Below are positions 26,385 to 34,652 of a stretch of 64,000 nucleotides of DNA, one piece after another. The position numbers and the translations under genes are program-made. A model generated the notes under the pieces. It was given only the letters and a program-made list of their open reading frames with translations. It did no database searches and was not told where the DNA came from. The DNA comes from Shewanella mangrovi (GTDB taxonomy: Bacteria; Pseudomonadota; Gammaproteobacteria; Enterobacterales; Shewanellaceae). How positions within the stretch are numbered: the first letter of the stretch is position 1; each line of letters opens with the position of its first letter. The stretch is from NCBI RefSeq assembly GCF_000753795.1, contig NZ_JPEO01000001.1, positions 550,402 to 614,401 of the forward strand, written 5' to 3'.

Positions 26385-26426
26385 AAAAAAGCGGCGAGCA
26401 TAGATGTTATGCTCGCCGCTTTTTTT
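26385..26426. terminator. Bidirectional terminator between the GPx-like gene and ruvX
   Basis: GCGGCGAGCAT (26391-26401) pairs with ATGCTCGCCGC (26409-26419) around a 7-base loop. It is flanked by six A residues on the left and seven T residues on the right. Confidence 0.94.
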
Positions 26427-26438
26427 AGTTATTGTTAA

Positions 26439-26858
26439 CTATTGATACGAGTTTTCAAAATAACTCTCGACGATCAATACTGCCGACACTGAATCGACTT
26501 GTCCCTTAGACAGTGCTCGATATCCGCCATATTCAAATAGCCGTGCTTTAGCATCGGTGGTAGTCAGGCGCTCATCTTGTGTTGCGATAGGGACGCCAAA
26601 ACGGCCATGAATACGATTGGCAAACTTCCGCGCTCGCTGAGTCATCTCTTGCTCGGTCCCATCCATATTCAGTGGCAGGCCTACCACCACCAAATCGGGT
26701 TGCCATTCTTTAAGTAATGCCTCTATCAGCGTCCAATCCGGAACACCATCTGTGGCTTTTATCGCTTTTAGTGGCTGGGCACTGCCGGTGATTTCCTGCC
26801 CCACTGCAACACCAATACTCTTGGTGCCAAAATCAAAACCTAACACTGTACGAGACAT
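26439..26858 (-). CDS. ruvX: Putative Holliday junction resolvase RuvX (YqgF)
   Basis: A 139-residue RNase H-fold protein: [45 protein letters not shown] and the C-terminal [13 protein letters not shown] carry the acidic active-site residues. RuvX/YqgF is essential in E. coli; roles in 16S rRNA 5' maturation and in recombination have been reported. The ATG at 26858 is used because an upstream in-frame ATG would overlap yqgE and adds non-family residues. It lies 8 bases after yqgE, the usual order. Confidence 0.94.
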   Translation of the reverse strand: MSRTVLGFDFGTKSIGVAVGQEITGSAQPLKAIKATDGVPDWTLIEALLKEWQPDLVVVGLPLNMDGTEQEMTQRARKFANRIHGRFGVPIATQDERLTTTDAKARLFEYGGYRALSKGQVDSVSAVLIVESYFENSYQ

Positions 26859-26866
26859 GTAAAACC

Positions 26867-27427
26867 TTATGCATGGCCGATGTCGGTCGACATCTGCCAC
26901 AAATCAAACCCTAGCGATTTGGTGGCCTTTTCCCAACGCTCTTCAAATGGTGTATCAAAAAGCAGTTCAGCGGTCGCGGGGATAGTAAGCCACGAATTCT
27001 CCGCCAGTTCCTTTTCCAACTGATTACGGCTCCAGCCAGCATAGCCAAGCACGACTAAGAAGTGCTCAGGCGCTTTTTGGGTGCCAATGGAGGTCAAAAT
27101 ATCACGTGATGTGGTCAGCATTAGCTCGTCGTTGATGGCGTTGCTATTAATCCAGTTTTGTTGGCTACTGTGCAGAACAAAGCCTCGTTCCGGATTAACG
27201 GGCCCCCCCACTAAGACTTGGTTTTCGAGCGATGGCGCTAAATGACGTTCATCTTGCAGTTCTAGTTGAGCTAATAACTCCTCTACATCAACGCCGATAG
27301 GGCGATTGACCATGATACCCATGGCGCCTTTTTCGTCGTGTTCACAGATATAAATCAGCGAACGCTCGAAAAACGAGTCATTTAGCGAGGGCATCGCAAT
27401 TAAGAAGTGATTCTGCAAACTATCCAT
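26867..27427 (-). CDS. yqgE: YqgE/AlgH family protein (UPF0301)
   Basis: A 186-residue protein: [54 protein letters not shown] and the [19 protein letters not shown] region match YqgE/AlgH throughout. AlgH is known from alginate regulation in Pseudomonas; the molecular function is not settled. It forms a two-gene unit with ruvX, as in most gammaproteobacteria. Confidence 0.94.
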   Translation of the reverse strand: MDSLQNHFLIAMPSLNDSFFERSLIYICEHDEKGAMGIMVNRPIGVDVEELLAQLELQDERHLAPSLENQVLVGGPVNPERGFVLHSSQQNWINSNAINDELMLTTSRDILTSIGTQKAPEHFLVVLGYAGWSRNQLEKELAENSWLTIPATAELLFDTPFEERWEKATKSLGFDLWQMSTDIGHA

Positions 27428-27449
27428 AACAGCTCCTGAAATTTGCGCC

Positions 27450-27779
27450 TTAACCGCCCGCGAGCTTCACTTTATAACCTTGCTTTTCCAGCAATGTTTT
27501 GAGTTGCTCACGATTGTCAGTCTGAACTTCGATAGTAAAGTCTTTTACTGTACCACCACAACCACATTGCTTTTTAAGTTTTTGAGCTAGGGCTTTTAGC
27601 TCGTCCGCCGCTAAACCGAGTCCGCTGATAACAGATACTCCTTTACCCTTGCGGCCCTTGCTATCACGATGAATACGCACAATGCCATCTCCATGAGGCA
27701 CAGCAACTGGCGCTTCAGTTTCGGTAATTCGTCCCTTATCTGTGCTGTATACCAGTGACACATTAGGATCTACTCGCAT
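27450..27779 (-). CDS. yciH: YciH/Sui1-family translation factor
   Basis: A 109-residue eIF1/Sui1-like protein: [52 protein letters not shown] and the ending GYKVKLAGG match E. coli YciH. YciH affects initiation fidelity in vitro and stress-time translation inhibition has been proposed. The ATG at 27779 matches the family N-terminus; the frame stays open upstream but that extension is unlike any homologue I know. It lies 22 bases upstream of yqgE on the same strand. Confidence 0.93.
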   Translation of the reverse strand: MRVDPNVSLVYSTDKGRITETEAPVAVPHGDGIVRIHRDSKGRKGKGVSVISGLGLAADELKALAQKLKKQCGCGGTVKDFTIEVQTDNREQLKTLLEKQGYKVKLAGG

Positions 27780-27867
27780 AGCGTTTATCTCATTAATTCT
27801 TGTATATAAGACGGATTTTAGCAGATTTGTGTCTAATTCCGCATAGTTACCAAGAAAGTTAGCCAAC

Positions 27868-27893
27868 AAAAAAGCCGCTTCAATAGAAGCGGC
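27868..27893 (-). terminator. Intrinsic terminator of the 106-residue membrane-protein gene
   Basis: On the minus strand GCCGCTTC/GAAGCGGC (27886-27893 with 27874-27881) closes a four-base loop and is followed by a U run (27868-27873). It isolates the upstream Fur-boxed gene from yciH. Confidence 0.88.
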
Positions 27894-27940
27894 TGACTCA
27901 TCTCAAGGCTGCAGGGAGTAAGATGAAAACAATAAACCGA

Positions 27941-28261
27941 TTAGCCCCAAATAACGCCTAACAGCACAGATAGTAATGAGAGGAAGGCGCAGGGCAGTAT
28001 TGCAAAGCGCCATTTAGGCACTAGCAGCACAATTGAGGTGGAAACAAAACTTACTGCGGCAAGCGTGAAAAAGGAGAATGGCATTGAAAACGATCTGATT
28101 GCTAGCCATGTGAGCATTGCCAACGGCAATATCATTAACAACTTAGGTTGAGTGATCGCGGTCAGTCCTAACATATGACTGTTAGCGCCTTTCGTTACCG
28201 CTTGTGGTGTCAGCAGATACACCATACTTGTCACAATAAACGCGCAGATAATCCAAGCCAT
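27941..28261 (-). CDS. Small inner-membrane protein behind a Fur box
   Basis: A 106-residue protein that I do not recognise. It has about four hydrophobic segments (residues 1-18, 35-53, 60-81 and 85-105) joined by short loops, with few charges. A near-consensus Fur box lies 22 bases upstream of its ATG, and a terminator follows 48 bases after its stop, so it forms a single-gene iron-responsive unit. Candidate roles are iron or siderophore handling at the inner membrane, by analogy with other small Fur-regulated membrane proteins; this is inference only. Confidence 0.7.
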   Translation of the reverse strand: MAWIICAFIVTSMVYLLTPQAVTKGANSHMLGLTAITQPKLLMILPLAMLTWLAIRSFSMPFSFFTLAAVSFVSTSIVLLVPKWRFAILPCAFLSLLSVLLGVIWG

Positions 28262-28282
28262 ATGCTATTCCTTTGTTAGCAA

Positions 28283-28301
28283 ATTAATGATAATCATTAT
28301 C
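28283..28301. promoter_or_regulatory. Fur box
   Basis: ATTAATGATAATCATTATC matches the 19-base Fur consensus at 17 of 19 positions, with the full core TAATGATAATCATTATC. It lies just upstream of the minus-strand 106-residue gene, and about 130 bases before the plus-strand DUF4136 gene, so it could also affect the latter. Confidence 0.8.
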
Positions 28302-28429
28302 ATTTAAAAAATTTAAATTGCAAGTATGAAGTGAAATTATTCGATACTTAATTGCAGTTGTAGATTTGTTGAGCTGGCGGTAAGCTGATGGTGAAAGCAA
28401 CTGACTTGCAGAGCAACTAGGTGATTTTT

Positions 28430-28975
28430 ATGAAATATCTTATGTTAGCCGCAGTAGCGTTAGTGATGGCCGGCTGCGCCTCCGTGCATCCGGGGTGGGA
28501 TTATGATCCTGCTACTAATTTCTCCCAATATAAAACTTATGCTTGGGTGGAGACTAAGGCAACCGACGGTGAGTACCAAAAAGATGGGTTACTGGCGCAA
28601 CGTGTTCATGTTGCGGTCGATCAACAGCTAGCAGCAAAAGGCTTTGTTAAAGTCGATGCTAAAGACGCTGAACTGATGGTCAACTACATGACCAAAGTTA
28701 ATAAGCGCGCTGACGTCGATACGTTGAATGCTAACTTTGGTTGGGGACCTTATTGGTATCGCGGCTGGTGGGGGGGCCCATCTTATTCTCAGGTTAAAGA
28801 GTATGATGTGGGTGATCTGATTTTGGATATGGTGGATGCCAAAAACCATCAACTGATTTGGCGCAGTACTGCTAAAAATATTGTGCGTGACTATAAGACG
28901 CCACAGCAGCGGATTGACAAGGTCAATGAAGCGGCAGCCGCTATGTTGGGAAATTTCCCGCCTAAAGCTGACTAA
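28430..28975 (+). CDS. DUF4136 lipoprotein
   Basis: A 181-residue predicted lipoprotein: MKYLMLAAVALVMAGCASV has a lipobox (VMAGC) with cysteine at residue 16. The mature domain reads FSQYKTYAWVE near 30 and LMVNYMTKV near 85, then a glycine- and tryptophan-rich insert (WGPYWYRGWWGG). The end includes DLILDMVDAKNHQLIWRSTAKN, as in DUF4136 proteins. Function is unknown. The residue after the lipid cysteine is Ala, not Asp, so outer-membrane sorting is expected. AGGTG lies 6 bases before the ATG at 28430. Confidence 0.85.
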   Translation: MKYLMLAAVALVMAGCASVHPGWDYDPATNFSQYKTYAWVETKATDGEYQKDGLLAQRVHVAVDQQLAAKGFVKVDAKDAELMVNYMTKVNKRADVDTLNANFGWGPYWYRGWWGGPSYSQVKEYDVGDLILDMVDAKNHQLIWRSTAKNIVRDYKTPQQRIDKVNEAAAAMLGNFPPKAD

Positions 28976-28996
28976 TCACTGTTGTTATCCATTACT

Positions 28997-29033
28997 CGGC
29001 TAGTAGTTATTTTGCTAACTACTAGCCGTTTTT
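28997..29033 (+). terminator. Intrinsic terminator after the DUF4136 gene
   Basis: CGGCTAGTAGTT (28997-29008) pairs with AACTACTAGCCG (29017-29028) around an 8-base loop, followed by five T residues. Confidence 0.93.
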
Positions 29034-29139
29034 ATTTGATACCCCTACATTTTTTCGGTATTTAGCGCGGCCAAAGTAGGTTTTAATACGCATTATTTAA
29101 AAAAATGGCGTAGTAACGACTTTATGGTGAATTTTTGCC

Positions 29140-29155
29140 AAGTTAGCGCTAACTT
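29140..29155. promoter_or_regulatory. Perfect 16-base palindrome upstream of mscS-like gene
   Basis: AAGTTAGCGCTAACTT is a perfect dyad with a central GCGC, the form of many LacI/GalR-family operators. It lies 77 bases before the MscS-family ATG, in the promoter zone. No cognate regulator gene is adjacent. Confidence 0.4.
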
Positions 29156-29231
29156 AACACTGTTGTTAAAAGTGAGCTGAAGCCTCGGCATTTCAGCCTG
29201 GATGACATCTGCGTTCATTAGGAGCATGTGA

Positions 29232-30062
29232 ATGGAAAATCTACAGAGTTTTATGGAACAACTGCCGGATCTGGTGATGGCCTATGGTATGAAAGTCATC
29301 CTAGCCTTGGTGATATTTTTTATTGGTAAGTACTTTGCCGGATTGGCAAAACGTATTACTGCCAACGTATTAAGCCGTAAGACAGAAAAAACAGTCAGTT
29401 CTTTCGTGTCTAATATGGCATGGGCAGTGGTATTTACGTTTACTGTGATTGCGACATTAGGGCAGCTTGGTATTCAAACCGCCTCTCTGGTCGCAGTGCT
29501 CGGTGCCGCGGGTTTAGCCGTAGGTTTGGCGCTGCAAGGTTCACTGTCTAACTTTGCTTCTGGCGTGTTGTTGGTCATGTTCCGTCCATGTCGGGTGGGG
29601 GATTATGTTGAAGCTGGTGGTGTTGCAGGTGTTGTCGATGAAATCACTATCTTTGCTACCCGCTTAAAAACGCCGGATAACAAAGTCATAACCTTACCGA
29701 ATTCCTCATTAATGAACGGCAGTATTACCAACTATTCAGCCATGAGCACGCGTCGTCTTGATCTCGTGATTGGTGTGTCTTATGACGCGGATATTAAAAA
29801 GACCAAACAGCTGTTGATCGACATTTTGGAAAATCACGAAAAAGTATTGAAGGATCCTAGTTACACTGTCGGTTTGCATGCGTTAGCTGATTCTTCGATT
29901 AATTTTGTGGTGCGCCCTTGGGTAAACTCCAGTGATTACTGGCCAACACACTTTGATTTGATGGAAAAAATCAAACTGGCGCTGGACGAAAATGGTATCG
30001 GCATTCCTTATCCACAAATGGATATTCATGTCAAAGAGCTGCCTAGTACTGCAGCTAAATAA
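29232..30062 (+). CDS. mscS: Small-conductance mechanosensitive channel (MscS family)
   Basis: A 276-residue three-helix MscS channel that releases osmolytes on hypo-osmotic shock. The pore helix is AVLGAAGLAVGLALQGSLSNFASGVLLV, with the Ala/Gly packing pattern of TM3. The beta domain follows with FRPCRVGDYVEAGGVAGVVDEI and IFATRLKTPDNKVITLPNSSLMNGSITNYS. The C-terminal alpha/beta domain ends GIPYPQMDIHV. Length is close to the E. coli protein (286). AGGAGC lies upstream of the ATG. It is a single gene with a hairpin 18 bases after the stop. Confidence 0.94.
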   Translation: MENLQSFMEQLPDLVMAYGMKVILALVIFFIGKYFAGLAKRITANVLSRKTEKTVSSFVSNMAWAVVFTFTVIATLGQLGIQTASLVAVLGAAGLAVGLALQGSLSNFASGVLLVMFRPCRVGDYVEAGGVAGVVDEITIFATRLKTPDNKVITLPNSSLMNGSITNYSAMSTRRLDLVIGVSYDADIKKTKQLLIDILENHEKVLKDPSYTVGLHALADSSINFVVRPWVNSSDYWPTHFDLMEKIKLALDENGIGIPYPQMDIHVKELPSTAAK

Positions 30063-30080
30063 TCGCTTAGTGTTTGAGCT

Positions 30081-30111
30081 TAGGCTGGCGTTGACGCCAG
30101 CCTAATTTATT
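30081..30111 (+). terminator. Hairpin after mscS
   Basis: TAGGCTGGCG (30081-30090) pairs with CGCCAGCCTA (30095-30104) around TTGA. The following sequence ATTTATT is only moderately T-rich. Confidence 0.7.
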
Positions 30112-30182
30112 CAGCTGAAGATAGCGTTAGACACTTTGCTAGTAACACTCTCTATCACATCTATCCCAACAAGGAGCAGCAT

Positions 30183-30761
30183 ATGAAACACTGGTTTACT
30201 GCATCCATTCTCGCGACAAGCCTGCTTGTGTCTGGCTCTTCCATCGCCGCTGAAGTGCTTATGGGCGGCAAACCGGTCACGCTGTCAGGCGAACAACCTG
30301 AAATTGGCCAAGTCGTCCCATCATTCAAAGTGGTTGATGATAAGTTCACACCAATTACCTTGTCAGATTTCAAAGGTAAAACAGTGCTCATTAGTGCTGT
30401 ACCTAGTCTAGACACAGGCGTGTGTGCGTTACAGACCAAACGTTTTAATAAAGAGGTTGCTAACTTCGATAACGATGTGGTGATGCTCACGATCAGTGAA
30501 GATCTGCCTTTTGCGCAGAAGCGTTTTTGCAAAGTAGAAAACGTCGATAAAATTAAGGTGCTGTCGGACGCTGTTTGGCGTGACTTTGCTAAGCGTTACG
30601 GACTGCTCATCCCGAATATGGGCTTATTGGCACGCGCTATCTTTATTGTCGATGCCGATGGAAAGCTACAGTATAAAGAGTTGGTGGCGGATGTCTCGCA
30701 TCATCCGGATTATGATAAGGCGCTGACTGCATTACGGCAGATCAGCCAAGCTACCAACTAA
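30183..30761 (+). CDS. tpx: Thiol peroxidase Tpx (exported form)
   Basis: A 192-residue atypical 2-Cys peroxiredoxin reducing peroxides, preferentially alkyl hydroperoxides. The Tpx signature PSLDTGVCALQTKRFN holds the peroxidatic cysteine (C81), and LPFAQKRFC the resolving one (C116). Unlike the E. coli enzyme it has a cleavable-looking signal peptide (first 22 residues ending SSIAAE), so it should act in the periplasm. There it would need a reductant other than cytoplasmic thioredoxin. AAGGAGCAGCAT precedes the ATG. It is a single gene with its own terminator. Confidence 0.93.
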   Translation: MKHWFTASILATSLLVSGSSIAAEVLMGGKPVTLSGEQPEIGQVVPSFKVVDDKFTPITLSDFKGKTVLISAVPSLDTGVCALQTKRFNKEVANFDNDVVMLTISEDLPFAQKRFCKVENVDKIKVLSDAVWRDFAKRYGLLIPNMGLLARAIFIVDADGKLQYKELVADVSHHPDYDKALTALRQISQATN

Positions 30762-30765
30762 ACGG

Positions 30766-30792
30766 AAAAGCGCCAGTATTGGCGCTTTTTTC
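30766..30792. terminator. Terminator between tpx and the TRIC-family gene
   Basis: AAGCGCCA (30768-30775) pairs with TGGCGCTT (30780-30787) around GTAT. A T run follows on the plus strand. The A residues on the left are fewer, so it is mainly the tpx terminator but lies at the end of both converging genes. Confidence 0.88.
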
Positions 30793-30800
30793 TTCTGGGT

Positions 30801-31430
30801 TCACTGGGCCTTGTCGAAATAGTAAAACGTGGGCGCAGACCAACGAAAGCGAATTGCTAGCAGCCGTAAGCTAAAACCCAGCCAAAGACTCACCCCCAAG
30901 CTTATCCAAGCACTGGTATCAGCCATTTGCAGTATCACGTAACAGCTGGCTGTTACTATCGAGACAATGCCATAGAGCTCTTTGTGAAAAATGAGCGGGA
31001 TCTCATTGCAAAGCACATCGCGAATGACCCCACCAAACACGCCAGTAATGACACCCATTACAATGGCTACCGACGGACTAAAGCCTAATGCTAAGGTCTT
31101 CTGTGCCCCAATCACCGAAAAAACGGCCAAACCAAGCGCATCAATAGTGAGGAATAGCGTAGTGAGATAACGCATTAACGGCGCAATCAATACCGGGAGT
31201 AACGACGCCAGAATGATGGCCAACAGATAATGTGAATGTTCTACCCAAATCAAAGGATAATTGCCAAGCAGGATGTCGCGCAGGGTGCCACCACCAATTG
31301 CCGTGGCGCAGCCGACAATCATCACACCAAACAGGTCCATGCGCTTTCTGCCGGCGGCTAACGCTCCGGTCATTGCTTCGGCTAATACGCCAACAAACCA
31401 AAGCAACATGACGAATTGACTGTCTTGCAT
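30801..31430 (-). CDS. TRIC/UPF0126-family cation channel-like membrane protein
   Basis: A 209-residue inner-membrane protein with seven hydrophobic helices in two repeats. Each repeat carries the glycine-rich signature: GCATAIGGGTLRDILLGNYPLIWV and GVITGVFGGVIRDVLCNEIPLIF. This matches the YadS/YicG (UPF0126) group, structurally related to eukaryotic TRIC potassium channels. Physiological substrate in bacteria is not firmly established. It converges on tpx and is separated from ltaE by a 262-base divergent promoter region. Confidence 0.88.
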   Translation of the reverse strand: MQDSQFVMLLWFVGVLAEAMTGALAAGRKRMDLFGVMIVGCATAIGGGTLRDILLGNYPLIWVEHSHYLLAIILASLLPVLIAPLMRYLTTLFLTIDALGLAVFSVIGAQKTLALGFSPSVAIVMGVITGVFGGVIRDVLCNEIPLIFHKELYGIVSIVTASCYVILQMADTSAWISLGVSLWLGFSLRLLAIRFRWSAPTFYYFDKAQ

Positions 31431-31628
31431 GATGTTTATCCTGTTGTTTCAAAGGCGCGGCATTCTGGCGTATAAATGGCTAGATGAACAATGAAATATT
31501 CTTACTTTTGGATTAGAAAAAATAATTAAAAACTTTCATTTTTTTGCCAATTTATCGCGTTTTTAAAGTTTGTGCTTGTTTGTTGTGGGTTAGTTATATT
31601 GATGTTTTTGTGGGAGGCAAGAAGAACC

Positions 31629-31644
31629 TTCACTGTACAGTGAA
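31629..31644. promoter_or_regulatory. Perfect 16-base palindrome upstream of ltaE
   Basis: TTCACTGTACAGTGAA is a perfect dyad 48 bases before the ltaE ATG, where a repressor site is expected. It does not match LexA (spacing wrong), TrpR or NrdR sites. The regulator is unknown. Confidence 0.4.
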
Positions 31645-31692
31645 AATGGCAAGCGTTAGAGTGAGGCTTTCTGCGGTAATTATCTGAATAAA

Positions 31693-32706
31693 ATGATTGA
31701 TTTAAGAAGTGATACCGTTACCCAGCCGACGGCGGCTATGCGCAAAGCGATGGCAAATGCTGAGGTCGGGGACGATGTATATGGCGACGATCCTACGGTG
31801 AATCGCCTACAGCAACGCGCTGCTGAAATGCTAGGTTTTGAAGATGCGTTGTTTACCTCTTCAGGCACTCAGGCCAATTTGTTGGCATTGATGTCTCACT
31901 GTGAACGCGGCGACGAGTATATCTGTGGTCAGTTGGCTCACAACTACAAATATGAAGCAGGTGGTGCGGCGATTTTAGGCAGTATTCAGCCTCAGCCTAT
32001 TGCTAACAATGCCGATGGTAGCCTACCGCTAACCGAGGTGATTGCAGCGATAAAGCCTGATGACATTCATTTTGCCCGCACGAAATTGCTGAGCTTGGAA
32101 AACACGATTGGTGGCAAGGTGTTACCGCAAGCCTACTTGGCTGAAGCACAACAACTGGCGTTTTATCATGGTTTGAAAATCCATTTGGATGGCGCCCGCA
32201 TTGCCAATGCCGCGGTTGCTCAAGGCATTAGGATTGCGGATATTGCCCAGCACTTTGATTCAGTGTCGGTATGTTTATCAAAAGGACTTTGTGCACCAGT
32301 GGGTTCGTTGCTGTTGGGAAGCGAACATTTTATTAGCCGGGCTCGCCGTTGGCGCAAAATGCTTGGTGGTGGCATGCGCCAAGCGGGGATTTTGGCTGCT
32401 GCGGCGGAAATAGCCTTAACTCAGCAAGTGGAACGTTTAGCTGACGATCACGCCAATGCCGCAGCTTTAGCGGCGGGACTCACTGAAATTGACGAGATTG
32501 CCGCAGGCGTGGAAGTTCATACCAATATGGTGTTTGCCACGGTTGCAGAAGAGCTTGTGCCGTTATTGGTGGAAACGCTGGCGGAGCAAGGGATTTTAAT
32601 TTCGGCGGCGAAGCGTTTGCGGTTGGTGACGCATAAGGATATCAGCGCTGCCGATATCACGCGAGTGGTTGCTGCCTGCAAGGATTTCTTTGCCAAATTA
32701 CCTTAA
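31693..32706 (+). CDS. ltaE: Low-specificity L-threonine aldolase
   Basis: A 337-residue PLP fold-type I enzyme cleaving L-threonine and L-allo-threonine to glycine and acetaldehyde. Signature segments are MIDLRSDTVTQPTAAMRKAM, VGDDVYGDDPTVNRLQ, LFTSSGTQANLLALM, LENTIGGKVLP, IHLDGARIANAA, and the Schiff-base lysine in SVCLSKGLCAPVGS (K197). KMLGGGMRQAG follows. A perfect 16-base palindrome lies before the start. There is no strong Shine-Dalgarno sequence. Confidence 0.94.
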   Translation: MIDLRSDTVTQPTAAMRKAMANAEVGDDVYGDDPTVNRLQQRAAEMLGFEDALFTSSGTQANLLALMSHCERGDEYICGQLAHNYKYEAGGAAILGSIQPQPIANNADGSLPLTEVIAAIKPDDIHFARTKLLSLENTIGGKVLPQAYLAEAQQLAFYHGLKIHLDGARIANAAVAQGIRIADIAQHFDSVSVCLSKGLCAPVGSLLLGSEHFISRARRWRKMLGGGMRQAGILAAAAEIALTQQVERLADDHANAAALAAGLTEIDEIAAGVEVHTNMVFATVAEELVPLLVETLAEQGILISAAKRLRLVTHKDISAADITRVVAACKDFFAKLP

Positions 32707-32763
32707 GTCATTACGGCGGCACGTCAGCAGATTTGTCGCCGTCCTTGTTAGCGACAGCTAATA

Positions 32764-32970
32764 TCAGTCTTCGTTAATCTCTTCTTTAACTGAATTCACC
32801 GCGTCGCGAGATGCATGACCTATTTCACGCGTTACATCGCGAGTAGCATGGCCAATGGCTGTTGTGGCTTTTTTGGTGGCGTGACCGACATCTTGACCAG
32901 CGTGCTTGAGCTCCGCACAACCGCTTAATAGGCTTAATGCGAGAAGACTCAACAGGGCAAATGTTTTCAT
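32764..32970 (-). CDS. Small entericidin-like lipoprotein with 11-residue repeats
   Basis: A 68-residue predicted lipoprotein. The signal MKTFALLSLLALSLLSGC ends in a lipobox with C18. The mature 50 residues are almost entirely three tandem 11-residue units beginning GHAT or GHAS: GHATKKATTAI, GHATRDVTREI and GHASRDAVNSV. Weaker flanking copies surround them. This pattern predicts an amphipathic helix lying on a membrane surface, as in entericidin-like and apolipoprotein-like peptides. Role unknown; entericidins are small envelope lipoproteins linked to stress or lysis. It lies 49 bases past yfhL on the same strand. Confidence 0.75.
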   Translation of the reverse strand: MKTFALLSLLALSLLSGCAELKHAGQDVGHATKKATTAIGHATRDVTREIGHASRDAVNSVKEEINED

Positions 32971-33019
32971 TATTGGGCACTCTCCGTGTTCACACGCACA
33001 CTAGGGGACTATTGGGGCG

Positions 33020-33277
<258 letters not shown>

Positions 33278-33281
33278 TTAC

Positions 33282-34652
33282 TCAACCCGCGACTTGATGC
33301 GGATTACGGGTGTCTTGACCGGACGTAAGATTGCGCAGCAAAATCGCGTGGCTAACATCAATTTCTGCCGGTACTGGCAGGTAAACGGTATGGCCGTTAC
33401 CTGGCCCGCAGTCAATCTGCTCACCTTTACGGTTTTCCAGTGTTTCAATGGTCAGGCTGATGTTGCCTTGAGGCGTCATCAGTTCAACACTATCGCCAAC
33501 GCCGAACTTATTTTTCACATCAATTTCGGCCATGCCTGCGGCATTGCGTTTACCGGTAAATTCGCCGACAAACTGCTGGCTGTCACTGACAGAGTAACCG
33601 TAATCGTAATTCTGGTACTCGTCGTGTACGTGACGACGCAGGAAGCCTTCGGTGTAACCGCGGTGTGCCAAGCCTTCGAGTTGCAGCATCAGATTTGGGT
33701 CAAATGCGCGACCTGCAGCAGCGTCATCAATTGCTTTACGATATAGCTGCGCGGTACGCGCTACATAGTAGAAAGACTTGGTGCGGCCTTCAATCTTCAG
33801 CGAGTCAACGCCCATTTTCGCCAAACGCTCAACGTGTTGAATCGCACGCAGATCTTTGGAGTTCATGATGTAAGTGCCATGCTCATCTTCAAACGCTGGC
33901 ATATATTCGCCTGGACGATTACCTTCCTGCAGCAGGAAGATACGGTCAGTGGCAGAGCCTTCGCCTAGCGTAGGTTGAGGTTGCTCAATCTGTACTGGGT
34001 TAGCGGCAATAATGTCGCCACTGTCGTTTTCTTTCGCTTCGTGCACGTCATACTTCCAACGGCAAGCGTTGGTGCAAGTGCCTTGGTTCGGGTCACGTTT
34101 GTTGATGTAGCCCGACAGCAGGCAACGGCCAGAATAGGCCATACATAGCGCGCCGTGAACGAACACTTCTAGCTCGATGTCTGGGCAGCGTTGACGGATT
34201 TCTTCAATTTCATCCAGTGACAGTTCGCGTGACAGAATCACCCGTTTGATGCCCTGAGATTCCCAGAATTTTACTGATGCCCAGTTGATGGCGTTAGCTT
34301 GTACAGAAAGGTGTACCACTTGTTCAGGAAACGCTTCACGCACCATCATGATCAAACCAGGATCAGACATGATCAATGCATCTGGCTGCATGGCAACCAC
34401 AGGTTCCATATCTTTGATATAGGTTTTTAACTTAGCGTTATGTGGCGCGATATTGCTCACCACATACAGTTTTTTGCCGAGTGCATGAGCTTCATTGATG
34501 CCGTTGGCAAGGTTTTCCATCTTGAAATCGTTGTTACGTACCCGCAGGCTGTAGCGCGGCTGACCGGCATAGACGGCATCAGCACCGTAAGCGAAGGCAT
34601 AGCGCATATTTTTTAAGGTCCCGGCAGGGGACAACAGCTCAGGTTTAAACAT
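33282..34652 (-). CDS. trhP: tRNA 5-hydroxyuridine modification protein TrhP (YegQ, U32 family)
   Basis: A 456-residue U32 'peptidase'-like protein. Conserved segments are ELLSPAGTLKNMRYAFAYGADAVYAGQPRYSLR, LVHLSVQANAINW-type strands, and the cysteine-rich VHGALCMAYSGRCLLSGYINKRDPNQGTCTNACRW, which probably binds an iron-sulfur cluster. MNSKDLRAIQHVERLAKMGVDSLKIEGRTKS follows. TrhP makes ho5U at tRNA position 34, the precursor of cmo5U, using prephenate-linked chemistry. Length equals the E. coli protein (453). It is upstream of yfhL in a two-gene unit, with a promoter candidate at 34715-34744. Confidence 0.93.
   Translation of the reverse strand: MFKPELLSPAGTLKNMRYAFAYGADAVYAGQPRYSLRVRNNDFKMENLANGINEAHALGKKLYVVSNIAPHNAKLKTYIKDMEPVVAMQPDALIMSDPGLIMMVREAFPEQVVHLSVQANAINWASVKFWESQGIKRVILSRELSLDEIEEIRQRCPDIELEVFVHGALCMAYSGRCLLSGYINKRDPNQGTCTNACRWKYDVHEAKENDSGDIIAANPVQIEQPQPTLGEGSATDRIFLLQEGNRPGEYMPAFEDEHGTYIMNSKDLRAIQHVERLAKMGVDSLKIEGRTKSFYYVARTAQLYRKAIDDAAAGRAFDPNLMLQLEGLAHRGYTEGFLRRHVHDEYQNYDYGYSVSDSQQFVGEFTGKRNAAGMAEIDVKNKFGVGDSVELMTPQGNISLTIETLENRKGEQIDCGPGNGHTVYLPVPAEIDVSHAILLRNLTSGQDTRNPHQVAG

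Noticed and set aside
31629..31644. LexA box before ltaE
   Set aside because: CTGTACAG lacks the eight-base spacer between CTGT and ACAG required in gammaproteobacterial SOS boxes.
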